Assembly (NCBI GenBank): GCA_020466095.1
Contig: CM035809.1
Coordinates: forward strand, 8,094,723 to 8,158,722
Source: Chlorops oryzae
Taxonomy: Eukaryota > Arthropoda > Insecta > Diptera > Chloropidae
Length of the DNA stretch: 64,000 nucleotides
Reading direction: 5' to 3'
Shown: one piece after another, positions 23,971-35,340 of the stretch
Position numbering within the stretch: the stretch's first letter is position 1
Layout: the number at the start of each line of letters is the position of its first letter
Notes under the pieces: model-generated
Database searches by the model: none
The model's input: only the letters and a program-made list of their open reading frames with translations
What the model was told of the DNA's origin: nothing
Program-made: the position numbers and the translations under genes

Positions 23971-24824
23971 CCCAGCAAAAATTTTCTGGATGCTCCGAAA
24001 TAAGTTTGAAAAACATAGAAGGTAAAAGGCTTATATTTATGAGTCTGAAATGAGTCAGAAATATGTTGAAAATAAGAATCTGATATTTATGAGTCCGAAA
24101 TGAGTCAGAAATATTTCGAAAATAAGAAACTCATATTTCGGAGTCCGAAATGAGTCAGAAATATGTCGAAAATAAGTAAAATAACATAAATTTTAATTTG
24201 ACTTTAAACTATAAACAAACAAACAAAAATCCCTTACTTTCGTTTTATCCAACACGATGTTATGGTTAAGTACATGACTAGAAAGCGAGAGTTCCGATGT
24301 TCAAATCCTACACAAGAGAGAGATATGAACATTGTAAAAAAATATTTGAAATTATAAATACGTAAAAATCGAGAAATGTATGTGTATCAATCAATACATT
24401 TTTTTTACAGCAGACGATTGTAAATATCACTCAAAATGTTTAAGTCTTTTTAAACTCATAAATATGAGTGCGATATAATTCATATATGGCTCTCATTTGA
24501 GCAGAAAAAGGGTCAAATATGAGTGAGAAAAGAATCATATATGGTTCTTATATGAGTGGAAAAAGAGTTAGATATAAGTGCGATAGGAGTCATATATGGC
24601 TCATATTAAGAAGGAAATAAGAGTCAAATATGAGTGCGAAAAGAATCATATAAATGACTCCAAAATGTTCTCCTTCCTTATATGACTTCGGACTGATGTA
24701 AGACGACCTTCGCAAGAAGGGAAACACGCTCTTTAAGACTCTCAAAAGAGTTCATTATGAGGTCTCCTCCGACTCCTATAAGGATTCATATATGAGTCTT
24801 TTAGGATTCAGAATGTTTGCTGGG
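23971..24824 (+). mobile_element. CCCAGC-family composite repeat, best-preserved complete copy
   Basis: The left end is CCCAGCAAAAATTTTCTGGA and the right end is GAATGTTTGCTGGG. The left arm carries three tandem units of about 50 bp built on GAGTCCGAAATGAGTCAGAA (24030-24180). A tRNA-like core follows at 24250-24316. The right arm (24430-24820) alternates GAGTC/GACTC and ATATGAGT blocks. The flanks are AATAT on the left and ATATA on the right, so a 3-4 bp duplication is possible. No coding capacity was seen. Confidence 0.85.
24250..24316 (+). other. tRNA-like core module
   Basis: AACACGATGTTATGGTTAAG and then GACTAGAAAGCGAGAG lead to a box-B-like GATGTTCAAATCC. The preceding AATCCCTTACTTTCGTTTTA is shared with the copy at 28024. 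The D-stem is weak, so this is a pseudo-tRNA rather than a gene. Confidence 0.55.
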
Positions 24825-25997
24825 ATATAAACATATATATATATATACACATTTGTGTATAAAGATACAACACCCATAGATAAATTGCTGAACATACGCA
24901 TACGTTGGGAGTTTAAAATTATTGCGGCCACAAAACAAATTAGAAGAAACATGCGAACAAGCTGCAAAAGACTAACTACTTAAGTAAATTCGTCAGCTTA
25001 AAGCCTTGCCCCAGCACAAAAGCACAGCAATATTTGAAGGTATTTGCTTTGAAATTATTCAAAATGGGTTAAATCAACATGTTGCCTCTCAGCCACCGGC
25101 ACCTGATATCCGAATACACAAGAATGGCGCAGCTAAAGTGTAATCGCAGCGCGAAAGCAGTAGGCGGATTATAATCGGCGCCTGGCTGCCTGACTGCTTG
25201 ACACCTGAAGGCACACTTTACACGAGGGCACGAAGGTGTTAAAGTGCAAAAGACACGCGGAATTTGTGGAAATTGAGTGAAGTTTCATGCCGGAAATGCG
25301 TGCTATTTAATTTAACCCACATCGCCCATCGCACCGAACCAAATGAGCTGTACATTTTATGTTTATTACCTTCATTCATTTTATGAATTTTCTTTACACT
25401 CGGAAATTTATTATTTTCGCTCTGGTTATTTTTAAGCCTTTAATCGCTTTATTCGTTGACTTAGCACGTTTGAGCGCCTAAAAGTGTGCGAAAAAGTTAT
25501 TTTCTTCATACACAAAAATTAATTAAAATCGGTTTATTAATGGCTTGCCATTAAACTGTGAAACATAATCCATTGAGACAAGGTATGTGTGGACTTTATG
25601 GGTTTTGATATTGTATAGCTTGGTTCAGAATAATAGGCGTTCAACTGGTTCCTTCTATTTTTATACTTCTGCTCTTTAGACGTGGATTTAAGGGGACCAA
25701 AGCCAAATGTTTGGTACTACTGCGCATTACACTTCCTTTGTTTAATGCGACAATCGCTAAATTGATCTGGCGAATGAAGTTTCATTAGGAACATTCAAAA
25801 GAGCAAAATACTCTCAGCCTATCTCAATATTCTCAAAAATCTAAAAGGGGAGGGGGCAAATAGCTCCTTCAAATATGAGAGCTGCAACCTCTTTACTAAT
25901 AAAAATATGTATTTCTTAATCAAATCTATCGTGACATCTTCAAATATCATTCCAAAGTACTAACAAGCCTTTATAAGTAGGACAAAGAAAAATGTAA
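24825..25997. other. No recognisable gene
   Basis: Mixed composition with a moderately GC-rich patch at 25080-25260. A solitary end motif (GCGCCTAAAAGTGTGCG) lies at about 25473. No exon is supported. Confidence 0.4.
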
Positions 25998-26209
25998 GCT
26001 CGGAACTCAAAAGTAAGCTTTTAAATATTCAGAATATTTCTGATTGTGAGAAATCTCTTCATTCTTATACAAACATAGGTATGTCCTTTGAAAGGCATAC
26101 TCAGCGAGTCATTCGAATGCTGTGTAAATATTCTCAAAGCCGTAAAATTCAGCTCTATTAAAATTTTACAAATTAATTTTGAAAGAATGGAAAGCATACT
26201 CCAACGCTA
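25998..26209. mobile_element. ~210-bp MITE, second copy of the 13219-13424 element
   Basis: The left end CTCAAAAGTAAGCTTTTAAA and the right end AAAGCATACTCCAACGC keep the inverted end core, with changes. Interior blocks (AATATTC, GAGAAATC, TAGGTATGTCCTTTG, CTCAAAGCCGTAAAATT) line up with the copy at 13 kb. Confidence 0.55.
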
Positions 26210-26638
26210 CTTTATCCACCTGGGTCTGGTCAAACATACCATAATTCTAGTTAAGATTCCGATCTGAGGTTCCTAAAATGTAATTCGCTGTCGATTTAAG
26301 TACATAAGTCTTTAAGCAGGACGAAATATCTTCATCAAAAAATTACACCTTCAGTTGTATTCCTCCGGGTCTGGCCAGATCCCTATGTTCTTTATTATGC
26401 AGACATGCTACATTTAAATTTTGAAAGCTATTTAAGAATTTTTTCATTTTTCCAGGCAGGTGCCTGGAATGCCAATATGCGTCAGCCATCACAAAATGTA
26501 AAAAATTTAAAAAATTATGCTTGTTACCCAGCAAACATTTTCGGAGTGCTCGATATGATTCCGAAATGAGTCTGAAATATACAGAAAACAAGAGGCTCAT
26601 ATTTATGAGTCCGAAATGAGTCACAAATATGTCGAATA

Positions 26639-27851
26639 TACAGGGTGTTCCATACTCAATAGATCAAAAATAAGGAGGTGATAGGGGGGTCCAGACGAAC
26701 CAAAAATCGTATGGCAGGGGGGTCGCAAATGCACCCCTGAGAAGTTACATGCAAAACACAATATTTTGGTTTTTTCACTGGTGCTCCTCACTTACAGGCC
26801 GTAAATTCAAAATCACATATGATATGAAAAGCTTGGCGGTTTTCCGTTAACACTGCATACTACGATTTTAAATAATTCAACTCCGTTTTCTCTGGCACTA
26901 CCATCTAATTGGTTTCCAGACTATTGCGTTAAACTGAATTTAGTACCTTAAGTAGACTTTAGTAGTGAGTTTAAACTGAGTTTAGGGTATTTAAATTCAG
27001 AAATAAAACTCATGAGTTTAGGCATTCGTTGCTGCAACCCTTACATTTCACTACCTTTTTTGACAACGATGAAATTACCTGTTTGCTTCTTTTTTCAAAT
27101 CTTTCGAGGTGAAATGAATTTTCGTTTGTTTTAATAATAAAAATAAATAAAATATCTTTCTCCCCAATTAATCTTGTTTGCGCCCGGATTTGAACCTCAG
27201 CCTTTCGGGTTCCAAGGCGGAGGCCTATCCACTATACCACGATATCTTTTCGATCAATCAAAGCTAACATCTAATTTAAGTTCGAACAGGCGTGTGAGCT
27301 CGTAAGCTCAGAATTTACAGTCTGAAAGGATATTTTCTAAATTCAACTTAAGGAGCTAAATTCAGATTTTAAATTGACAGTCTGGAAATCATATAAGCCT
27401 AAAATAGTGTAATTTTGGCTTTTAAAGTGATTTAATTCAAAAGAAATACGATCGAGCCTCTTTTTTTACTCTTTTCGAAAACTTTGAGTTTTTCTCTTCA
27501 ATTTAATACCATGGTTGCTAAAAAAAAGTTTCACAATCAATGCAAAACTAAGGTTTGAAAATAATTATTTTGTATTTTTGACTCTCAGAAAAGTTATTTT
27601 AATCAAATTTATTGAGCCCACTTTTAGGCAGTATGAGAAAAAGAAAAATCTAAGAAATTTAAAAATTTCTGAATAGTGTTTTAGTTTTACATATCCGCCT
27701 AAAAGTATGCTCACCAATTTAGTCGAATTCTTTCCGCGCCTCTAGCTCCATACGAGTGCAAGATGAACCCCCATTTCCATACAATTTTTTGCTTGTATGG
27801 GTTCCCCCTATCACCTCCTTTTTTGATCCATTGAGTATGGAACACCCTGTA
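26639..27851. mobile_element. 1.2-kb TA-flanked TIR element nested in a CCCAGC copy
   Basis: The ends are CAGGGTGTTCCATACTCAAT and its inverse, pairing for about 45 bases through AAGGAGGTGATAGGGG. TA lies on both sides. TIR length, CAGGGTG tips and TA target fit Tc1/mariner-type non-autonomous elements. It carries an antisense tRNA-like segment (27183-27243) but no transposase. A truncated relative ends at about 50116. Confidence 0.85.
27183..27243 (-). other. Antisense tRNA-like segment
   Basis: On the minus strand TGGTATAGTGGATAGG is a good box A and GAGGTTCAAATCC a good box B. A 5-bp GCCTT/AAGGC stem lies between them. The acceptor and T stems do not pair, so it is a tRNA-derived pseudogene or SINE-like part and not a working tRNA. 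Confidence 0.6.
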
Positions 27852-28023
27852 TAAGGCGCATAGTTATTTATGAATCTGAAATGTATCAGAAATATTTTCA
27901 AAATAGGAGGCACATATTTATGAGTCCTATATGAGTCAGAAATTTTTTGAATATAATAAAAATAAAATCAATTTTATTTTGACTTATAAACGAAAAAAAA
28001 TCCCTTACTTTCGTTTTAGCTAA

Positions 28024-28087
28024 CCCGGTGTCATGGGTAGGCACATGACTAGAAAGCGAGAGATCCGAGGTTCAAACCCCACACGGG
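28024..28087 (+). other. tRNA-like core module, best preserved
   Basis: CCCGGTGT and ACACGGG can form an acceptor-like stem with one bulge. CATG...CATG can form a D-like stem around GGTAGGCA. GAGGTTCAAACCCC matches box B well. The anticodon arm is poor, so I regard it as tRNA-derived and potentially Pol III competent, not as a tRNA gene. Confidence 0.65.
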
Positions 28088-28383
28088 CGTTAAAATCGAT
28101 TAAAATTCAAAACTCATAAATTTTTTTGTTAGTATTTTAAATATTTCGAAGCATTCTTCAGGGATTTTTCATATAAAAAATAAAAAAAATTTTAAAAATA
28201 GTGGATGATTTTTGAGTTTTAAATGGATATAGCTCCTTAAATCGGCATTTTATGATAACAGTGCTTTGGAAAGAATTACTTGCCATATCTCAGAGTAAAT
28301 TTTTGTGGTAGCTTAGATTACCAAACTTCAACTCATACATAGATATGGGCCAAAAGGTGGTCAAAAAATACGACAAGTTCGTG

Positions 28384-28434
28384 TCTTGAGTCTTTGCATG
28401 CATACAGACCAAGAGAGACATGCAAAGACTTAAG
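28384..28434. repeat. Short inverted repeat (16-bp stem)
   Basis: CTTGAGTCTTTGCATG and CATGCAAAGACTTAAG pair with one mismatch around a loop of about 19 bases. The wider flanks pair imperfectly. It could be a small hairpin element or chance. Confidence 0.5.
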
Positions 28435-28839
28435 AAAGGAACGTGAAAACAGTGAATAATGCGTTTCAAAAAATATTTGTTTTGAATTAATTTAATGAAT
28501 CGAAACCACTAACCGATATTATTGGTTATAGTTTTAAAAAACTCGTCATAGATTGAGGTTTGCAGCATTTGACTCGAAAATTTATTTTTTTCTACTAGGG
28601 TCATTATTTGGCCAGTTAGGGGATGGAACCCAAAATTCAGTTGAAAAAAAAAGTAATAATTATAACATATTATTAAAACATACCAAAAACGAATCCAATA
28701 TTCTTCATATTAGGCTCGTTTAAAAGGTACTTTTGTAAATTTTTCGAATATGCATACTGAACATGCTCGTTCTTGTTCCTACGGCATCTATATTATAGAT
28801 TGAAGTTCGTGAGTCATTTTTCTTTAATTTAAGCCTATT

Positions 28840-29330
28840 TTTGTATGTGGATCCCGCTAAGGAGGGGAGATAGACGGTGGGTATGTTTGGAGAAAATACT
28901 TGGGTTAAAAAAATAATGGGGGTCGGTCATATACATCATCCCCCTAGGAGGGGTTTGACTGTGGTGACAGCCATTTTGTATGAAATTGTGATAAAATTAA
29001 GGTAATTTTGTATGGGTGACCTCCTAAGGAGGATAGATAGGGGGTCAGTTTGTTGGGAAAAAATGTTAGGAAGACAAAGTTAATGGGGGTCGGTCAAACA
29101 TTTGACTCCTCTAGGGGCACTCTGGGGCTAGTTAGCACAGTGGGGGGAAAATTCAGAAAAAAAATTGCTTTTGTATGGGAGCCCCCTTAAGGAGTGGAGA
29201 TTGGGGGAAGGTATGTTTGAATAAATTGTTGGGAATAAAAAAATAATGGTAGTTGGTCTTACATTCGACCCCTCTAGGAGCGACTCTGCTTACAGTAACA
29301 TAAAAAATTTGGAAAAAAAAATTTTTTTAC
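28840..29330 (+). repeat. G-rich tandem repeat, three units of ~165 bp
   Basis: Units start near 28840, 29006 and 29169 with TTTGTATG followed by CC.CC/CTAAGGAG. Each contains TAATGGGGGTCGGTC or a close variant and CATTTGACTCCTCTAGG-type text. Stops interrupt all frames. The units are diverged, so the array is old. Confidence 0.8.
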
Positions 29331-31275
29331 CAAATAACCTTAAAATTAGTATTTTATGAAGTCTTTAATAAAAGTTCATCGTACTATGATAGAGGAAAAG
29401 AGTTTCAAAAAAAGTCATCACCCTAATGTACACCTTTCCGATGAATGGAATTCCGTAGGAGTCTTATTAAAAAAAAAACGCATAATGCAGTCTACATTAT
29501 GTACTAAAAATTGAGTAGAAACTCCCATGAGAGTCCTGCTTTAAGTTTAAAATTCATATTGGCTTAATTTTTTTTTTTGTACTACTAATGGTTATTTTTT
29601 TGGCATTGTGTGTTGAAAGACATTTTGAGCATCTTATTTTCGATCTTCTAAAAGCCCTAATAAAACTCTGTTGAATTGAAATATCTTCTTTTGCCATATT
29701 CATAAATAACTACATAGTCTACTGACGGCTCTCCTTCCATAACTCTTAACAATCATCTATCTAAATCAAAAGCTAATATTCGAACCTATCTAACCCCTCC
29801 AACGATTATAATGGACAAGTTAATTCTTGTGGCTACCATGAAAAATTCTAGAGATTTTTCGTTAAACGAAAAGTAGATTGTATAAGCCTCACATTCAGGA
29901 TGTTTCTGTTGATATCTTTATCCATGATACTTTCTTTCCCTTTCTATTATATTGAACATAGCTGTAATGGAGTTTGTTTTCTTTTTTTGGTTTGGATGAA
30001 AGATTATCTTAACAAAACAATTTGTTTTTAGCTGTCTCAGTGGAAAAATCCTAATATGAATATTTTCCTTTAGCGATTTTAGTGGATTAAACCACATTGT
30101 CTAGACTTCAGACCACGAGAGTAAAAATAAATAAATTTTTTCTTTTTCTTTTAAACATAACCAAATTTTTTTTTACCTAAATTCCGCCTACAAGGAGATG
30201 CTGTCTAACGCGAAAAAATTGTACTTCTTTTATAAACAGTTTCTATTTTTGTTCACAAAATTTTAATCTCGATGCAGACACATAAGCCACAACTTATTAG
30301 AAAAAACAAAGATGCGAATCATTTGTTTTTAGCAAGCGAAAATATTTTCAATAAAACAATTTGACTATAAATAATTTTCGTGGAAAGCAAAGTTACTTTC
30401 CAGCTCATTCGATAAAAATAAGGGAAGAGGGGATTCAACTCTGAAGTAAATATATTTACATAAAGAAAAAGGAGTAGGGGATGGGTTTTTTACTTCTTTC
30501 TTTCTCGGTTACTCATTGAAGAATTGATAAAGAATATTTGCTGTGGATGTAGCATTTTGGTAGAATCGATTCTTTGAATTGTAACAAAACCGATTCGTAA
30601 AAGAATCACATACTTTCGGTTCTAAGGGATATTATCACAAGAAAGACATCTTAGAGAATCTTAGTAACTATATACCTTTCTTGCCCCAAAGTAGGTAGTC
30701 AAAATGACTGAATCCTTTCAAGAAAAACTACTGTGCAAAGGAATTTGTTTTCCAACTTCTCCAATGAACAGTATACTCGTGAGAATAGAAGCCACAAGAA
30801 AAGTTAAAGAGCCATTTACACATTTGACAAATTTTATCAAAAAAAAAATTGACGTCAAAATTGACGTTAAAATAATAAGTATTTTAGGGGTCTTCCCTTA
30901 AACGTGTATTTGTATCCTCGAAAACTTCGAAGACTCGTAAATCAAAAAGGCTTAGACATTGATGAACGAAGTTTTGTATGGAAAAATTTTACATTTTTCG
31001 GCATTTTCGATAATTTCACGTTTAAAGTGATATTTCTTTTGATTTAAAAAGCGATTTTTATATCCAAAATCCGAAAATTTACACTTGTTGACTATTGCTT
31101 TGGAAGAGCCCTGCAGGAAATGTCCATAGTGAATCTATACTCTTTCTCTACTGAATGCGTCAACAGAACTACTGACCAATTATACCCGCCGCAATGCTTT
31201 GCGCTATAGACGTTTAACATAAAGTTGTCATTGGATGTCTACATGTAGACCAAGGAACTAATGGCGATCTATAGA
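29331..31275. other. No recognisable gene
   Basis: AT-rich sequence with a moderately A/G-rich zone near 30410-30500. The frame at 30704-30901 has no domain. Confidence 0.4.
31268..31275. repeat. 8-bp target-site duplication, left copy (hAT)
   Basis: TCTATAGA directly precedes the CAGGG tip and is repeated exactly at 32402-32409. Eight bases is the standard hAT duplication length. Confidence 0.95.
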
Positions 31276-32401
31276 CAGGGTTGATATGATTTAAATCAGT
31301 TGATTTTAATCAGTGATTTAAATCAAGATAAAAATCAGTCATTTAAATCCGGATGATTGAAATACAAAATTTCTCCAATTTCATTTGCTTTGCTTCTCGC
31401 GTATCTATATATAATATAAGACCTTAGAGACCCATATTCCTAATTTGCTAGCTAAGGACCACAAGAAGTGAGGTGGAACACTATGTGTGATTCACTAAAG
31501 AGTTATATTGACAACTGGCCAACATTGATGCAAATAGCTGATCAAAACAAAGATAAGATAGATAAAGAAATCAGAAATATTATTACAAATATGTCTACCA
31601 AAAGAAATGCTGAATCCTTGTTGAAAGATTGGAGCCAATAGCTAAATTATTGGACAAAATTCAGAGTGACAGGTGCACAATTTCAGAATGTGTTTATATA
31701 TGGAAAGACCTGACGGTGCAGCTTGAAGATGTTTTAAGCGTAGCTTTAATGAAGAAAGTCATGAACCGGTACCGCCAAGCTATAACACCGGCTCACTTTT
31801 TGGCGTACATGATAAGTCCAAAACTGCCTCAAGAGCAATTATCAGAGAACGACTCTGAAGAGGCCCTAACATTTTTAGGGAACACCTACGGACAGACAGG
31901 AGTAAATTTCCTAATAAAAATAATACAATTGAGAGCAAAAAATGGGCCGTTTACAGGAGTTCTAATGAACGAAGCAATTGTAAAAAATACCAATACTTTA
32001 GACTGGTGGCGAGCAATAGATAGCATGAAAAAATGCATAACGGAACAAGAATTCAAAATAATAGAACAACTGTGCACCGCAATCGCTTCTTCCGCCGGGG
32101 TGGAGCGAGTGTTTTCTGCATTAAATTTGGTGCACAGTAAAATCAGAAACAAACTGGGTACAACAAATGCTGGGAAGCTCGTATTTTTATTGAAAAATCT
32201 TAATTGATGTATGAAATCTCTTTATTAAAATGTCAATGAATAAACTTTAAAAGCTTGCTGTGATCTGTCTTATCTAATTGAATTTAGCCCAAAATAAAAA
32301 TCATGACTTAAATCAAAAAAACCCGATTTAAATCAGAAAAAATCCAAAAAATTGGATTTTTTTAATTTTTTTGATTTTAGTCCTGATTTCTATCAACCCT
32401 G
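31276..32401 (+). mobile_element. Internally deleted hAT transposon
   Basis: The element runs from CAGGGTTGATA to TATCAACCCTG, an 11-bp perfect inverted repeat with hAT-type CAGGG tips, and has a perfect 8-bp target duplication. Subterminal regions are rich in GATTTAAATCA and GATTTTAATCA motifs on both sides, typical of transposase-binding repeats. At 1,126 bp it is far shorter than an autonomous hAT element (usually 2.5-5 kb). The coding remnant lies in the middle. Confidence 0.96.
31456..32207 (+). pseudogene. hAT transposase, C-terminal remnant with frameshift
   Basis: The first frame (31456-31641) encodes VRWNTMCDSL followed by SYIDNWP, the conserved RWN block of hAT transposases, and stops at TAG 31639. 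A second frame (about 31612-32207) carries the rest and ends with the hAT C-terminal dimerisation signature: WWRAI near 32003, then SSAGVERVFSA and IRNKL at about 32088-32150. The two overlap and lie in different frames, so an indel separates them around 31590-31640. The N-terminal BED zinc finger and the upstream catalytic part are missing. The product could not transpose the element. Confidence 0.9.
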
Positions 32402-32409
32402 TCTATAGA
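32402..32409. repeat. 8-bp target-site duplication, right copy (hAT)
   Basis: TCTATAGA, identical to 31268-31275. Confidence 0.95.
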
Positions 32410-34440
32410 CGAGCTATTGACGTCAGTAGCTATATATTATGTAGACAAAAGGAGTACTCTTTCGCTTTATAAGTAGACACGTTGTTGACATGGTCAATAA
32501 CAATGACAGTACAGTTTCACTAATGACATCGCTTATAAATACTGTTGACGTTGGAACTAGTTCTCTTGTCTATATTGACGTCAATAGAAACATGATGCCA
32601 TATGGCGGGAGGCTGCAGGGAGGTTATGAAAAAATCGTCAAATCTGTAAAAGAAAAAACACTTTTCTCGAAATTCTTCTTTTCTGCCCATCCCTACTTCT
32701 AGACAGTTTCAGAGATGTCAAGCAGAAGCATAACTTCCATTAGCTTTTTTTTTTTCATATCTCCGAATCACAATGCTTCAAAATTAAAGAAAAATTCATC
32801 GAATTTCTATACTTAATTTCAAAAATAATTCCTTTTAATTTTTAAAATCATCAAAAAAGATCCCATTGCAAATTTCTTTTAAAGAGCTCATCATTTTAAA
32901 AATATGTTATCGGATTTAACTGATTTTCATTAAAACGGCTCTCGTTAGAATTTTCGAAAATTTTCACAAAAGGATTACATTTTAAATTTTATAAAAAGGA
33001 TGATCTCATCCGAAATTGAACTTTCACCAGAATTCGCCCAAAGGAGCATTAAGTAATTAAATTCAGTGACCCAAAATATTCAACTTGCACTCAGCGTGTA
33101 CTAAATTTATAATTAAATAAAACAAAATTCAGGCGTTGAAGTGCTTGAAAATGTTTTTCGGTTCTTATCATCGCTAATTTAATGTTGACAAATGTCGCGA
33201 CAGTTTCCTTTTCAACGCGAAAAACATTGCTTTGATGTTTATTTACATTTTTCCGTCGAGTGTGACTTTTAATATGCCCTAATGTATTTGGCTCGTTCTT
33301 CACCCTTGACACATAATTGCGGTGCGGCTTTTATTCTCGTTGTGTCTCGATTTGAATCCAGTTTTAACTCAAATAAATCATAAAGTTGCACGGCTTAGAC
33401 CAAAAAGTCAGATTGATGTGGGTTTAATAAATCCTTTTCATCGTGTTTTTTAGGAAATTTTCTTTTTAGGTATCTCAACACACACACACATACATACAAC
33501 ACACATGTACACAAAAAGGAAAAAGAGTGGTTTTTGAAGTTAACGACGTAACAATGAGGCCAATTTGTGTGAATTTAAATCCGAAAAAAGAAATCTGAGT
33601 AGGGACCCAAGGCTTGAGCGCCATATTTTTCTTCTTTTTCTAGCTGGATGAAATCGAGTCATTATCAGAAAAAATTTGATGGCATTGCTTCAGAGTTTGG
33701 TCGTCCTTTTACTCCCTCGATTTTAACATTCTTTAATTTTTTTCCATCGCTTTTTGTGGTGATGGCATAATCACTTTACTGCGCTGAGAGTCAAGCGAAA
33801 ATTTAAATCAGTTTGATTCAGTTACTTTGCTTTCGGAATTTTTTTTCAAGTTCAAAATGGAAATCATTTTTAAAGCGAAAATTCTATTCGGGTAATTGAA
33901 TCTTAAAAGCATTTTGCGTGTTAGTATTAACCTATGTCTCTTTGAGTGGTCTTCTTTTTTTGTTTTTATGCTAACAAATGCTTTGTAATTTTCATTATGC
34001 TTTGAGATCTCTTATGTATGTGACAGTCTGAAGAATTCCTTTAGGCGTTGTATACATTCTTTTCTTGCCTACTTCCCTAATCAACTTTTCTTGTACTTGC
34101 CTTGAAGAAGTTTAAAACATTCGCGAGTGCCGCGCCCATGAATATTCAACCGTTGTATACATTGTATAATTGAGGGGAAGTTCACCAATAAATAAGGTAT
34201 CTACATTATCAAAATTTCTTTCATTTGTCAGGGCGTTGTTCGGGCTGTCCTTTCGGTTCAACTTTTATTTTCAAATATTCGGAGCATATTTTCGAAATTT
34301 CTCAAAGAAAGTTGAATTAAAGAAGCTGTGTCATTCAGTCGTTTCGATGTTTTGTAAGAGATCCTTCAAATTTAAGCTATTGCAATGAATAACGATAGAC
34401 ATCCTTGAGATCATTGTGTTTAGATTTCTATCCTAAATTC
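32410..34440. other. No recognisable gene
   Basis: AT-rich. A short CA-rich patch (ACACACACACATACATAC) lies near 33480. The minus frame at 33091-33312 has no recognisable domain. Confidence 0.4.
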
Positions 34441-35340
34441 TAATTCTAAATGAGTCAATTGAGTTCCAATTGGGAGTACTCCTTCTTGCAGAGATCGATT
34501 TGTGTGAGAAAGGACTCATAAATCGAATGCTATAGTATAAGAGTCATATATGTATGTATGACGTCTTCTGCGCTCAGATCAGACTGAATTCGCGAAAAAA
34601 AACTGTGTAAACGGAGAGGTGCAAAAATTTTATTTTGATAATTTCCCCGTTTTGATTTGCATCCTTTCTGATAATTTTGTTCATCTTGAATAAATATTAA
34701 AAATTGATATGTCTGATTTTTTTCTCAGCACTAAACATTCATTTATTCATATCGCACTTAAATTTTTCATCATCACATTTTTTAAAAATTTCGGAGTCAA
34801 TTCGGAGCAATTTTGGAGTAAATTAGAACTCATTTCGTAGTAATTTTGGACTCATTTACGAGATCCTTAGCATTTTTAAAAATTTTGGAGTCATTTCAAA
34901 CACATTTTTTCGAGCACTCCGAATATGTTTGCTGGGTGCATACCTAAATATTTGTTTATTCATTTTCCGCTCGAAATTTTCATCCTTACTTTTTTTTAAG
35001 TTTCGTAGTCATTTTGCAGTCAATTAGCACTTATTTCGGAGTCGATTCGGATTAATTTCGGAGTCATTTTGGACTCATTTACGAGATCCTTAGCATTTTT
35101 AAAATTTTTGGAGTCATTTCAGACTAATATTTCTGAGCACTCCGAATATGTTTGCTGGGTGGATACATATTTATTTATTCATTTTGCATTTGAAATTTTA
35201 ATTCGCGCTTTTTTTAATTTCGGAGTTTTTTCGGAGTCAATTAGGACTAATATCGGAGTCGGTTCGGATTAAATTCGGAGTCATTTCGGCCTCAATTTCG
35301 TGAGAATCGGCAAAATTTTCCGAAGTCATTTCGGACTTAT
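34441..35340 (-). repeat. Tandem array of CCCAGC-family ends, 223-bp period
   Basis: The end motif GAATATGTTTGCTGGGTG occurs at 34921 and again at 35144. The following text (TTTATTCATTTTCCGCTCGA versus TTTATTCATTTTGCATTTGA) and the GGAGTCATTT blocks repeat with the same period, and a third partial unit precedes 34717. Family-like GAGTC/GACTC text begins at about 34441. Only one type of end is present, so this is an expanded terminal fragment rather than a complete element. Confidence 0.75.

Larger units (their letters stand above)
26527..28110 (+). mobile_element. CCCAGC-family composite repeat split by a TA-flanked element
   Basis: The left end CCCAGCAAACATTTTCGGAG and a GAGTCCGAAATGAGTC arm run to 26638. 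The same arm type resumes at 27852 (GAATCTGAAATGTATCAGAA), followed by the tRNA-like core at 28024-28087. The right arm is not recognisable, so the element is truncated or decayed after about 28110. Confidence 0.75.

Noticed and set aside
27183..27243. A genuine tRNA gene on the minus strand
   Set aside because: Box A and box B are good, but acceptor and T stems do not pair, and it is inside a transposon.
28024..28087. A genuine tRNA gene
   Set aside because: The anticodon arm is poor and the module recurs in diverged form in repeat copies.
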